Shown one piece after another: positions 43,995 to 53,499 of a stretch of DNA of 64,000 nt. Positions within the stretch are counted from its first letter, which is position 1, and the number at the start of each line of letters is the position of its first letter. The stretch comes from JADJNW01 sp964526645 (GTDB lineage Bacteria; Bacteroidota; Bacteroidia; Chitinophagales; Saprospiraceae), in assembly GCA_964526645.1 (NCBI GenBank), contig CAZGJN010000009.1, positions 41,000-104,999 of the forward strand. Reading direction: 5' to 3'. The position numbers were made by a program, and so were the translations under genes. The notes beneath the pieces were generated by a model that was not told where the DNA came from, made no database searches, and saw nothing but the letters and a program-made list of their open reading frames with translations.

Positions 43995-44039
43995 CAACAA
44001 CCGCGATCTATTAAGTTTTCAAGTTTTTAGTCCAACTGT

Positions 44040-46994
44040 TTAAAATTTGAAACGCAGCCCCAAGTCACCAGTCATTCCAAAAAATTCTTCTTCGCTTACA
44101 AAACTTGTATTGCCGACAAACGCCCGTTCTGGCTGGTTGCTGAAGTTGTTGAGATTGAAAAACAGCGACCAGTTTCGCGTCAAGCGCTGACTGATGGCTA
44201 AATCCCAACGCAGCGAAAAATCGGTGAACCCATCCAGTTCCGAGCGCTGCCCTACGAACGCTAGGCTATTGCCCTGGTACAATGCCGATACACGCCCGGA
44301 GAAGCCGCCTTTTTCGTAGCCAATCTGGAAATTTGCAATAAAATTGGCTTGCCCCGGTACTCGTCCGTCGCGCACGGTGTCAATAATTTCAGTAAAAAAG
44401 AAAGGCGGTCTGGTAATATCGAAGGTGTTAATGATGTCAAAAAACGGGTAAAACGTTTCGGAACGCACCACCGTGAAATTTGCGCCCAGCAAAATCCCTT
44501 TCCAAAAGCCGCCTAACTTCCGGAAATTGGCTTGTAAATCCACTTCTATGCCTATTACTTCTGATACGCCGGGGGCGTTTGCCGGCTCGGTGAGTTGGTA
44601 GCCGCCAAATTGCCCGTCGAGAATCCGGCTGATGCGAATATAGTCCACATTGCGGAAGCGCTTGTAAAAGCCGCCGATGGTGAACAAGCCATATTTGTTG
44701 TAAAACGAGAGAAACAGGTCGTAATTCCAGTTGGCGGTATGCTTTAGGTCGGGTTTGCCCCGATCAATTTCAAAATCAGTCTGGTTGATGCGCTCCCAGG
44801 GTACAAGGTTGAAATAATTGGGGCGAGAGAGCGTCTTGGTCACCGCCATGCGTATGTCAAACCACGGTGTAGCCTTGTAACGCAGGTGAAACATGGGCAA
44901 AAACTCTTCGTAGCCCTGCGCGCCCACCGAATCAATCAAATTCAGCACGCCGGTGCCTTCCTCCGTGGGCGTACCCGTCACGCTGGTGTAAGCCTGGCGG
45001 GTGTTTTCATAGCGCAAACCACCAATGAACAGGATTTTTTTACCCACATTCAACTCGGTCATGGCATAGCCAGCATAGATTTGCTCGCGAGCAGTATAAT
45101 CCTCCAAATCAACGAGTTGATTCAGCTGATAATCGTTTTGGAAGCGTTTGTAGAAGTTTTTCACTTTTTGGGGGTCGAGATGCCCGTTGTAGCGCAAGGA
45201 ATCGCCGAGTTGGAAATTCGTACCAAACAATTGATTGTAAGCGGCAATGTCCACATTTTCCAAAATCAAGCCTTCGGTGGCGCGTTGCTGGGGCGTACCG
45301 GGCGCAATGTCATAAACCGAACTACCGTTCAGAAAGTCGGGTGGAAGAAAATCGCCAAGGAAGTTAGCCAGATAAATCCGAGGATTATTCGGCGCATTAT
45401 TGGTCAGGAAAAGGCTGCGATTGTCGCGGGCGATGTTTTCATTTTGCAAATAAGGACGCAATAGGAACTGCGTATTGTCACGTTCACGGGACTGGTCACG
45501 GTATTTACCGCCTATTTTAAAATACCCCGACAAATTTGTGCCAGCGCTGAATTTATAACGCAAATCCAATTGTGCAGTGAGGTTATCATCCACCGTAAAG
45601 CTTTCATCAAAATTGGTATCGTGCAAAAACATCGAGCGCAAGTCGTTTTTAAAACCCGAAGGCACCAACTCCGGTCCCTGGTCAATAATCGCCGTGGAAG
45701 TCAGCGCTGCTGTTTCGCGGAAGCGCATGGCAATCGAGAAGGGTGTTTCCTGACGAGAAACCGCGTAGGAAGTGCGCCAACGGATGTCGAATGCCCCAAA
45801 ATTGTGCTCGCCGGTCAAAGAATTAGAAAACAGGTTGATGTTGATTTCGCGCTCACGCAGGTCGTATTCCTGGTAGGAATTGCTGGGGCGGAAACGGCGG
45901 CGGCGGCGTACTTCATTACGTTCGGTGCGCCCCCACAAGGAACTAAGTAAGACGGACCCATTTTTCAACTGATAATCGAAGGTAGCGCTTGCGCCATAGC
46001 GGTCGCGGGTTTCGAGGCGGTCGCCGAGATTTAAATCCACCAGTTGGGTGATAAATGAACTATCCGGCGCGATGCCCCCGAAGGCATATTCAGCTTCCAA
46101 AAGGTCGGAACTGCGGTCGGCGCGTTGAAAACTACCGGTCAATAGTGCCCCCAGTTTGTCATTTTTGCCGAAGCGATTGCTCAGGCTGAAACTGCTGCGC
46201 CAGGGACCAAACCGTTCTTCGTGTCCGTTGTAACCATATTGCAAACGCACATCGCCTTTCCAGTCATCTGCTGCTTTTTTGATAGCAAAATTTACAGTGC
46301 CGCCAATTGCATCAGCGTCCATATCCGGCGTGATGGCTTTGAATAATTCCACGCCCGCCAGCATATCCGGTGAAATCATACTCAAATCCACCGAGCGGTC
46401 TTCGCCATCGGTAGAAGGAATGCGTTCGCCATTGACCGTTACCGAATTAAACCTTGGCGATAAGCCCCGCACCACTACTTTTTGCCCCTCACCTCCGTCG
46501 CGCTGGATGGCTACACCCGGCAAGCGCCCAATGGCTTCTGCCGCATTTTGGTCGGGCAACTCCTGCAATTTTTCTTTGGAAATGACATTGACAATCGTAT
46601 TGGAATTTATCTGCTGGTTGATAGCAGCTGCCTGCCCGATGGCTTGCGCCGACACTTCAATCGTTTGAATAGCGATGCCTTCAGGTTGCAGGGTTACGTT
46701 CAATTCATATTCCAAGCCATTGGTAATAACTACTTCAAAAGTTTGTTCTCCGTACCCCAGGTAGCTCACCACCACTTTATGCGTGCCATCGGGGACGTTG
46801 GGGAGGCGGTAAGTGCCGTCTATTTCGGTCGTTGTACCCAGATTCAATGCAGGGATACCCACTGAAGCGAAGCCCAGCGGCTCATTGGTAGTGCCGTCTT
46901 TTACGAGTCCAAAAATGATTCCTTTTGCCAAGAGTGGCGCGCACCCCAAGAAAAGCAGCAAGCAAAGAAGGGCATTGCGGATACTTTGTTTCAT
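44040..46994 (-). CDS. TonB-dependent outer-membrane receptor
   Basis: 984 residues. Signal peptide (MKQSIRNALLCLLLFLGC), CarboxypepD-reg-like domain (GLVKDGTTNEPLGFASVGIP), TonB plug (VNVISKEKLQELPDQNAAEAIGRLPGVAIQ, residues near 135-165), and a 22-strand barrel ending GLRFKF. The plug segment resembles the TonB-Xan/Caul oligosaccharide receptors more than SusC, and no SusD gene follows. It probably imports oligogalacturonides or related products into the periplasm. A weak CGATTG word lies upstream, not a full operator. Confidence 0.88.
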   Translation of the reverse strand: MKQSIRNALLCLLLFLGCAPLLAKGIIFGLVKDGTTNEPLGFASVGIPALNLGTTTEIDGTYRLPNVPDGTHKVVVSYLGYGEQTFEVVITNGLEYELNVTLQPEGIAIQTIEVSAQAIGQAAAINQQINSNTIVNVISKEKLQELPDQNAAEAIGRLPGVAIQRDGGEGQKVVVRGLSPRFNSVTVNGERIPSTDGEDRSVDLSMISPDMLAGVELFKAITPDMDADAIGGTVNFAIKKAADDWKGDVRLQYGYNGHEERFGPWRSSFSLSNRFGKNDKLGALLTGSFQRADRSSDLLEAEYAFGGIAPDSSFITQLVDLNLGDRLETRDRYGASATFDYQLKNGSVLLSSLWGRTERNEVRRRRRFRPSNSYQEYDLREREININLFSNSLTGEHNFGAFDIRWRTSYAVSRQETPFSIAMRFRETAALTSTAIIDQGPELVPSGFKNDLRSMFLHDTNFDESFTVDDNLTAQLDLRYKFSAGTNLSGYFKIGGKYRDQSRERDNTQFLLRPYLQNENIARDNRSLFLTNNAPNNPRIYLANFLGDFLPPDFLNGSSVYDIAPGTPQQRATEGLILENVDIAAYNQLFGTNFQLGDSLRYNGHLDPQKVKNFYKRFQNDYQLNQLVDLEDYTAREQIYAGYAMTELNVGKKILFIGGLRYENTRQAYTSVTGTPTEEGTGVLNLIDSVGAQGYEEFLPMFHLRYKATPWFDIRMAVTKTLSRPNYFNLVPWERINQTDFEIDRGKPDLKHTANWNYDLFLSFYNKYGLFTIGGFYKRFRNVDYIRISRILDGQFGGYQLTEPANAPGVSEVIGIEVDLQANFRKLGGFWKGILLGANFTVVRSETFYPFFDIINTFDITRPPFFFTEIIDTVRDGRVPGQANFIANFQIGYEKGGFSGRVSALYQGNSLAFVGQRSELDGFTDFSLRWDLAISQRLTRNWSLFFNLNNFSNQPERAFVGNTSFVSEEEFFGMTGDLGLRFKF

Positions 46995-47142
46995 ACCATT
47001 ACCAAACCGTATTTTGTACGGTCTTTTCGGAAGGGACGGATAGAAATTACTTTACCCCGACGATTGGGCAAGAAAAATTTTGGAAAGCAAAGTGTTTTGC
47101 TAAAATGCGACAATTCTCGAAGCGAGGTGAAAGCGCATGTGT

Positions 47143-47625
47143 TTAGTTTGTAAGAAAAATTTCTGTCAGCGGTAGTTCAATGCCCGTTTTTTTATCATGC
47201 AAAATGGCTTTATCCGCAAAAGTATCGTACGTTTCCGGGGCGCTAAAAACATAAATCGTCTTGAAAGGCGGGATTACCACCCAAAAAGATTGCACACCAC
47301 CAGCGAAGTATTTGGGCGCCCTCTCCAAGATGTCTTGGATGCCCTGCGTAGGCGAAAGGATTTCAATGGCACAGAGCGGCGGCTCGGTCATGCAGATTTC
47401 ATCGTGGAAAAAATCAATTTCCATCGGCGGGTAAATGACGATGTCGGGCGTGGCTTTTCCCGTGGAAAGTTCAAGCGATAATTCTGAGAAAGCAAAATAG
47501 CGTCCTTTATAACGATTGGAAAGTTCTGTTACCATACGGGTTTGGGTGAAGGCATGAAGTTTGCTGGGCATAGGTTTTCCGCGTTCGATTTCATACTGTG
47601 ATAATACCTCAGTGGACGTTTCCAT
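47143..47625 (-). CDS. Uma2 family endonuclease-like protein
   Basis: 160 residues. PDDEXK-type Uma2 fold: ATPDIVIYPPMEI with the conserved PD, CAIEILSPTQGIQDI with the Glu and the SP motif, and KYFAGGVQSFWVVIPP. Uma2 proteins are abundant in cyanobacteria and Bacteroidota and have no settled role. The start MPSK-like alternative downstream is less likely because the N-terminal helix ETSTEVLSQYEIERGKPM is family-typical. A solitary gene in the pectin locus, divergent from the GH2. Confidence 0.8.
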   Translation of the reverse strand: METSTEVLSQYEIERGKPMPSKLHAFTQTRMVTELSNRYKGRYFAFSELSLELSTGKATPDIVIYPPMEIDFFHDEICMTEPPLCAIEILSPTQGIQDILERAPKYFAGGVQSFWVVIPPFKTIYVFSAPETYDTFADKAILHDKKTGIELPLTEIFLTN

Positions 47626-47729
47626 AGTTCTGCACTTTTTACAAAAATAAGGCTTCTTTCGCCGATTTGCGAGAATGTTTTCAGGGGAGCGCTATTTTTT
47701 CACGTCTTTTTGCCAAAACGAATACGGCA

Positions 47730-50387
47730 ATGAAAATCTGGTATATCTTTTTTTTCTTGTTTCCAATTTCCCTTTTTGCACAAGACCTCCAACTTGGCGG
47801 TTTGCAAGGTAATCAGCCGCTGCTAATCACGCCTTCGCCGAGCGTCAATGAACATCTCAAGGGCAAAAGCATCTGGGAGGCGCAGCCATTCGGGATGCGG
47901 CAGTTGGACAATACATTTGAATTTCTACCCAATCTCCAGCCTGGCTGGACCTGGATGGCAGCATTCAATTTTGAATATGCCGGCAAGCCGCAAAATATTT
48001 TTTACTACGATAGCTGGATTGGTACTACGCAACGCAACGCGCGCACAGGTGGGCGCAAGCGCAATTTTGACCGCGACGTGACAACTAAAATCGCTTCCAA
48101 CGCCTATCACATCGCTATGCAACGCGATGAAGTGGTTGAAAATGAGATTTTTATCTTCGTATGGAGTCCCACAAAAAAGAAGGTTGTTTTGCAATTGGAT
48201 AAAAAAACTATCGGCATCGAGCGCAAGCTGGAATACGATTTTGAAGCAAACGAAGCGAAGTTTATCCACGTAGTGATTCCGCCCGAAGAATATACCAACG
48301 CCGTTTGGTTTCCCGAAAAATCGCGCCGTGAAGTACTGGATATTTCTAAAGGCTGGCGCTTTGTACTGGAAGATGCTGCAATTAAGAGTTTGAAGGATTT
48401 TCCTTTGGTGAATAAAACGCCGTTTACATCAGCTAAATCGGAGAATGTGGATTTACCGCACACCTGGAACGCCCGCGACATCTTCGACCAACGCGCCTTG
48501 CGGGATTCGATTAACGTGATGGAAATGTATCATCGCGGTACGGGTTGGTATCAGAAAAAACTCACAATTCCTGCAGCGATGCAAGGTAAATATCTGAAAA
48601 TCAATTTTCTCGGTGCGAATCAAGTGACGGAGGCTTGGCTAAATGGGAAAAAATTAGGCAAAAATGATAATGGCTATCTCGATTTTCACTTCGATATTAC
48701 ACCCTATGTAAAATTTGGCACAGAAAATGAATTGATTGTAAAAGTAAATAATGAATTCGATTATGATATTCCACCGCATACGGCGGATTATAACTTTCAA
48801 GGCGGCATTTACCGCGAAGTGGAGTTGATTGCACTACATCCGGTTTTTGTAAAAAGAACGCTCATTGCTACGCCTACTGTTTCGATGGACGAAGGCAAAT
48901 ACCTCGTTACCAACACCTTGCGCAGCAAAGCTAAAGCCGGACAAACGGTGCGTTTGGTCACGAATTTAATCAACCCTTTCAACGAAATCGCCGAGTCACA
49001 TGTGCGCGAAGTGACCGTTCCCGCCGATGGGACACTGGAAATCCGCGACAGCGGCATTGTGAAAGAGCCTTTGCTGTGGTCGCCTAAGTATCCTCATTTG
49101 TACCAAATTTATACCACAATTTATACCGCTGATGGCAACACTTGCCTCGACCAGACGCACGAATCCTTCGGTTTCCGTTTTTATAATTTTGATGCGAATA
49201 CCGGCTTCACGCTCAATGGCCGTCCGATGAAACTCAAGGGTGTCAACATTCATCAGGATGTAATGGGAAAAGGCTGGGCGAATGATAAACATGATAAACG
49301 GCGTGATTTTATGATGATAAAAGCGATGGGCGCTAATTTTGTGCGGCTCTCGCATTACCCGCATCATCCGTATGTCATGCACCTGTGCGACAGCCTGGGG
49401 CTGATGCTTTGGTCGGAGATTCCAGTGGTGAATACCGTTGGGCGCGATAAATTTATAGAAAATGCGGTAGAGCAGATGGAAAAGCTCGTGCTGCGCGACT
49501 TCAACCATCCGTCCATCCTGATGTGGGGCGTGGGCAATGAGTATTATCGGGCGTTTTTCACCGAAGCCGATACCGAATACGCCTTGAAATGCACCCGTGC
49601 CGTGGCTACCAAAGCCAAGCAACTCGACCCTTACCGCCCCACCGTGCAAGCCCAAAACGACCTGGTGGACGAGCGGATTTTTGAACTCACCGACATCCAG
49701 GGGCGCAACCGCTACTACGGCTGGTATGGCAATGAGCCTTACACCGCTTTCGAAGAAAAAATGCTGGAAGAACACGCCAAGTACCCCGACTGGAAACTGC
49801 TGGTGAGTGAATACGGCGCAGAAGGTAAATATGGATATCATGTGGATAAGCCTGTAAAATTCGACCATAGCCTGACGTATCAGTTGGCATTGCATAAAAA
49901 TTATTGGGAAACCGTGAAAAAACATGATTTCCTGATTGGTACGACGATTTGGAATATGTTTGATTTTGCAAGCTGGGCGAAGATTGGCAACATGGCGCAC
50001 GTCAATAAAAAAGGAATGGGCACCTACGACCGCCGCCCCAAAGGGATTTTTTATTATTACCAAAGTGAATGGTCGGACGAGCCGATGGTCTATATCTGGG
50101 AGCACACGCTCATTCATCGCTATGGCAAGCCCGATGAAGCCCAGCCCGTAGAGGTGTTTAGCAATTGCGACGAGGTGGAACTATTTGTAAATGGCAGCTC
50201 ACAAGGCAAACGCATGAAAAAAGACGGCTACACCTGGCAGGTACACTATCGTTTGGGTACCAATGATTTACAGGCAATCGGACACCATCGCGGCGAAACT
50301 GTAAAATGGGATATGGAAGTATGGTATCATCATGGCGAAGCCAACAAAGGCTACAAGCCCGGCAAAGGCGTAGAAGATGGGTATTAA
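47730..50387 (+). CDS. Glycoside hydrolase family 2 (beta-galactosidase/glucuronidase type)
   Basis: 885 residues from ATG 47730 (MKIWYIFFFLFPISLFA), a signal peptide; a longer frame starting at 47667 hides it. Sugar-binding domain with LPHTWNARDIFDQ and GTGWYQKKLTIPA, an immunoglobulin-like domain, then the TIM barrel with acid/base Glu604 in WGVGNEY and nucleophile Glu694 in LVSEYGAEG, and a C-terminal NCDEVELFVNG domain. An extra ~150-residue N-terminal region (LNTFEFLPNLQPGW-like) is unusual for short GH2s. It removes terminal beta-linked sugars from pectin or hemicellulose side chains in the periplasm. The exact specificity is not decided by sequence. Confidence 0.9.
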   Translation: MKIWYIFFFLFPISLFAQDLQLGGLQGNQPLLITPSPSVNEHLKGKSIWEAQPFGMRQLDNTFEFLPNLQPGWTWMAAFNFEYAGKPQNIFYYDSWIGTTQRNARTGGRKRNFDRDVTTKIASNAYHIAMQRDEVVENEIFIFVWSPTKKKVVLQLDKKTIGIERKLEYDFEANEAKFIHVVIPPEEYTNAVWFPEKSRREVLDISKGWRFVLEDAAIKSLKDFPLVNKTPFTSAKSENVDLPHTWNARDIFDQRALRDSINVMEMYHRGTGWYQKKLTIPAAMQGKYLKINFLGANQVTEAWLNGKKLGKNDNGYLDFHFDITPYVKFGTENELIVKVNNEFDYDIPPHTADYNFQGGIYREVELIALHPVFVKRTLIATPTVSMDEGKYLVTNTLRSKAKAGQTVRLVTNLINPFNEIAESHVREVTVPADGTLEIRDSGIVKEPLLWSPKYPHLYQIYTTIYTADGNTCLDQTHESFGFRFYNFDANTGFTLNGRPMKLKGVNIHQDVMGKGWANDKHDKRRDFMMIKAMGANFVRLSHYPHHPYVMHLCDSLGLMLWSEIPVVNTVGRDKFIENAVEQMEKLVLRDFNHPSILMWGVGNEYYRAFFTEADTEYALKCTRAVATKAKQLDPYRPTVQAQNDLVDERIFELTDIQGRNRYYGWYGNEPYTAFEEKMLEEHAKYPDWKLLVSEYGAEGKYGYHVDKPVKFDHSLTYQLALHKNYWETVKKHDFLIGTTIWNMFDFASWAKIGNMAHVNKKGMGTYDRRPKGIFYYYQSEWSDEPMVYIWEHTLIHRYGKPDEAQPVEVFSNCDEVELFVNGSSQGKRMKKDGYTWQVHYRLGTNDLQAIGHHRGETVKWDMEVWYHHGEANKGYKPGKGVEDGY

Positions 50388-50580
50388 ATGTAAAATGCTA
50401 AATGTAAAATGTAAAAGTTGCTTGTAACTTTTGCGGTTTCTTATCAAGATTTCATAAATCCTGAAGATTTGCGAGTGCTGGGTCAAATGGTTGGATGTGA
50501 TTTCGTAAATCTTTGAGATTTGCGAAATCTGAATAAAAAACAATCGTTTTGACCATTATCGATTTGCGAAATCTAAATTT
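50388..50580. repeat. Dispersed AT-rich repeat block, copy 2, with palindromes
   Basis: The 20-mer AAATGTAAAATGTAAAAGTT (50400-50419) and 13-mer ACTTTTGCGGTTT (50427-50439) match 11858-11959 exactly in swapped order. Further on are several degenerate GATTTNNNAAATC words with the inverted pair GATTTCGTAAATC / GATTTGCGAAATC near 50500-50530. At 50541-50550 CAATCGTTTT is a weak LacI half-site before the GH28 gene. No gene fits in this 209-base gap. Confidence 0.5.
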
Positions 50581-50596
50581 TTAAAACCAAAAGAAC

Positions 50597-51859
50597 ATGA
50601 ACCGATTTCTCCTATTTTTGCTGTCTATCTTAATAAGCAATAATATTTTTGCTATCTCGCTGAATATCCAATCTTTCGGCGCAAAAAACGACGGTAAAAC
50701 CCTCAATACCAAAGCGATACAAGCAGCAATTGACTCCTGCGCGCGCGGGGGCGGCGGCGAGGTGCTGATTCCGGCGGGTGGGGTGTATTTGAGTGGCACG
50801 ATTTTTCTGAAAAGCAATGTCTTCCTGCGTTTGGAAAATGGCGCAACTTTGCAAGGCAGTCCTCGCTTAGCGGATTATGATACAAACTTTCCGCACTTGA
50901 TATTTGCCGAAAAGGCTGAAAATACGGGCATCTTGGGTAATGGCATGATTGACGGAAATGGCGCAGCGTTTTGGGATGAAAATTTTGAACCGCGGGAACG
51001 TCCACGTCCCTGGCTGAAATTTTTACATTGCAATAAATTAAAATTTGAAAACATTCAGTTATTAAATTCTCCTGCGCATGTGCTGGTAATAGACCATTGC
51101 GACGGCGTGACAGTGAATGCAATTAGAATTGTAAATCCTATCCAAAGTCCGAATACCGACGGCATTGACGTGACTGATTCGCGAAATGTTTTTATTACTA
51201 ATTGTTATATCGAGACCGGCGATGATGCCATCTGCTTAAAATCACATGATATAATGGTTGAAAATATAATAGCGACGAATAATATTATAATCAGTGATGA
51301 TGCAGCTATTAAATTCGGCACTGGCGGCGCGGTCGGCGTGCGCTACTGCACCTTTTCCAACAATGTGATTCGCAATACGCGCTATGGCATTGCGCTGTTT
51401 CAAATGGATGGCGGAAGATATGAACATTGCCAATTTACAAATATGATTATCGAAACGGCATCCCGACATAAGACGGAGTATCCCATTTTTGTGGATATTG
51501 ACAAACGCCTGGAAAATGGCACGCTTGGCAGCATTCAAAACATTCAGTTTTCCAATATCCAAATCATGTCGCGTGGCAATTGCCTCATTGCTGGGCAAGC
51601 CAAAGCTGCTTTACAATATATCAGTTTTGATAATATTACATTCATTACAAAAGAAAATCCTGCTGATCTCACCACTGTCCGTAAGCCGCGCGGCAATAAA
51701 AGGCTTGGTCACTATGCGGATATGCAAGATTTTGCATCTATGAATGCCTGGTTTACCTTTGCACATATTGAGGGCTTGATACTACGGGATGTAACGATTG
51801 AAGATGATACAAAAAGTCGAGAGGGGTTTTATTTTGAGGGGGTAGAAAGGAAGGAGTAA
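50597..51859 (+). CDS. GH28-family polygalacturonase-like protein (atypical)
   Basis: 420 residues. Signal peptide MNRFLLFLLSILISNNIFA. Right-handed beta-helix with the GH28 motifs NTDGID (186-191, catalytic Asp188) and GDDAICLKS (Asp209-210). The usual GHG motif that supplies the active-site His is not found; the corresponding stretch reads SDDAAIKFGTGGAVG. The arginine of IRNTRYGIA is present. It probably acts on galacturonan or a rhamnogalacturonan side chain, but catalysis may differ from classical polygalacturonase. The 272 bases to the next gene hold nothing recognised. Confidence 0.82.
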   Translation: MNRFLLFLLSILISNNIFAISLNIQSFGAKNDGKTLNTKAIQAAIDSCARGGGGEVLIPAGGVYLSGTIFLKSNVFLRLENGATLQGSPRLADYDTNFPHLIFAEKAENTGILGNGMIDGNGAAFWDENFEPRERPRPWLKFLHCNKLKFENIQLLNSPAHVLVIDHCDGVTVNAIRIVNPIQSPNTDGIDVTDSRNVFITNCYIETGDDAICLKSHDIMVENIIATNNIIISDDAAIKFGTGGAVGVRYCTFSNNVIRNTRYGIALFQMDGGRYEHCQFTNMIIETASRHKTEYPIFVDIDKRLENGTLGSIQNIQFSNIQIMSRGNCLIAGQAKAALQYISFDNITFITKENPADLTTVRKPRGNKRLGHYADMQDFASMNAWFTFAHIEGLILRDVTIEDDTKSREGFYFEGVERKE

Positions 51860-52131
51860 ATGACTTTATTTGGTCAACTTGATTTTTATTACATCCAGAT
51901 ATATATTATTTAGGCAATCATAAATATGCATAATATTTCTCAAAAAGCCGCGTCATTTTGTTCAATACAGCGAAAAAATTGTATATAGATACAATAAAGC
52001 TTCTTTCTTACATTGAAATTCTATTGCAAATTAAATGTTTTCTGGGGATGGAAGTTTCGAGAAATTGCTAATCGCATAAGAAAAGAGCTTCCTGCAGCAA
52101 AAGTTTACCAGAATTGCAATTCGCCTGCCTC

Positions 52132-53340
52132 TCAATTCCCTTTCCCCTTTTCCATTGCTGCTTCATTCACCACCAAGCCCAAGCCCGGCGTTTTCGGTAG
52201 GTAGAGGTAGCCGTCTTTAAATTCAAAAAAATTATCAAATAGCCCAGATAAGCCTAGTTCCTCGCGCTTGCCAGCGTACTCCTGCACGCGCGCAGCGTTT
52301 TGGAGTGTGGCGACGAGTTGTAGGCTGGCGGCAGTGGCGAGGGTGGGGCGGGCGTTGTGCACCATGACTTTGCGATTGAAACACTCGGCGAGGATAGCTA
52401 CTTTTTTGCATTCACTGATGCCGCCGCATTTTATTACATCGGTATTCAGTACGTCTGCATTACCTATCATAATCAAATCCCGAAATTGCCATTTATTATA
52501 TTCGTGTTCACCAGCCATGACGGGTATTTCAACCGCCGCCGCTACCTTTGCCAATTCATGATAATTTTGGTGAGAAACGGGTTCTTCAACCGCCGCGATA
52601 TTAAAATGTTCATACAATTTATTGGTCAATGTAATGGCTTTCGCCGATGTGTAGCCGTTATTATAATCTACAAATAATTCGATGTCATCGCCAATGGCTT
52701 TACGAATTTCCTTGACAATTTGATAAGTTTCATCGGGTTCGGGATCAAGATTATGCTCGCGGATTTGCATCCGGGCTTTCACGGTTTTGTAGCCTTGCGC
52801 TACAAATTCCATCGCTGTTTTTGCCATTTCTGTAGCATTTTTGCGGGTTTTAGGATTCTCGCCGCGCGCGAAGGAACCATACACCCGTATTTTTTCCACC
52901 TCATTACCACCGATCAATTGATGGACGGGCATATTCAGCAACTTCCCTTTCAAATCCCACAACGCATTGTCCACGCCTGCAATCGCACCAGGCAACAAGC
53001 CAGAATTACCCGCCTCGATACCTTCGAAGTACATTTTATTCCACAAGCGCTCATGTTCAAACGGATTTTTACCTACAATCATGGGTTTGCAAATGTCAGT
53101 CACCACCGCCGCCACGATTTTTCCATAGTCATGGTCGCCCTCGCCCCAGCCGCTCACGCCCGCGTCGGTTTCAATCTTTACAAAAGTGGCGCGTCTCATT
53201 ACATAACATTTAATATCGGTAATTTTTACGGATGGTGCATTTACTGACTTATTACTCTCTTCCCATTTGGATGTTGTAAAAGCGAGCGTTGGCAAGGATA
53301 ATCCCAGTGTTTGTAAAAATTGCTTCCTGGAAAATTGCAT
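52132..53340 (-). CDS. Exported enolase-superfamily sugar-acid dehydratase-like enzyme
   Basis: 402 residues from the ATG at 53340 (MQFSRKQFLQTLGLSLPTLA), a Tat-like signal with an SRKxFLQ motif (Arg-Lys in place of Arg-Arg). Enolase fold: AGVSGWGEGD, GAIAGVDNALWDLKGK, base/acid VKARM, metal ligands FVDYNNG (Asp), AAVEEPVS (Glu), MAGEHEY (Glu), and catalytic MVHNARPT (His). This pattern is like gluconate/galactonate dehydratases of the superfamily. A second exported member of the locus, so perhaps the pair acts on periplasmic aldonates. Upstream in-frame ATGs (to 53430) would bury the signal. Confidence 0.85.
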   Translation of the reverse strand: MQFSRKQFLQTLGLSLPTLAFTTSKWEESNKSVNAPSVKITDIKCYVMRRATFVKIETDAGVSGWGEGDHDYGKIVAAVVTDICKPMIVGKNPFEHERLWNKMYFEGIEAGNSGLLPGAIAGVDNALWDLKGKLLNMPVHQLIGGNEVEKIRVYGSFARGENPKTRKNATEMAKTAMEFVAQGYKTVKARMQIREHNLDPEPDETYQIVKEIRKAIGDDIELFVDYNNGYTSAKAITLTNKLYEHFNIAAVEEPVSHQNYHELAKVAAAVEIPVMAGEHEYNKWQFRDLIMIGNADVLNTDVIKCGGISECKKVAILAECFNRKVMVHNARPTLATAASLQLVATLQNAARVQEYAGKREELGLSGLFDNFFEFKDGYLYLPKTPGLGLVVNEAAMEKGKGN

Positions 53341-53499
53341 CATAGTTTGATTTGCTAATTTGAAAATGTGCTGATATGCCAATGAAACCATAAAACCATG
53401 CAACATAAAGACGAAAAAATAGTAAAACACCCCGACATACAGGGGAATGAGTCATTTTATACGTCCTTTAAACATGGGAAAAAAGGAGGATTTTTGACT

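Noticed and set aside
48996..50117. Long minus-strand frame (373 codons) opposite GH2
   Set aside because: It is antisense to a strongly supported enzyme with visible active-site residues.
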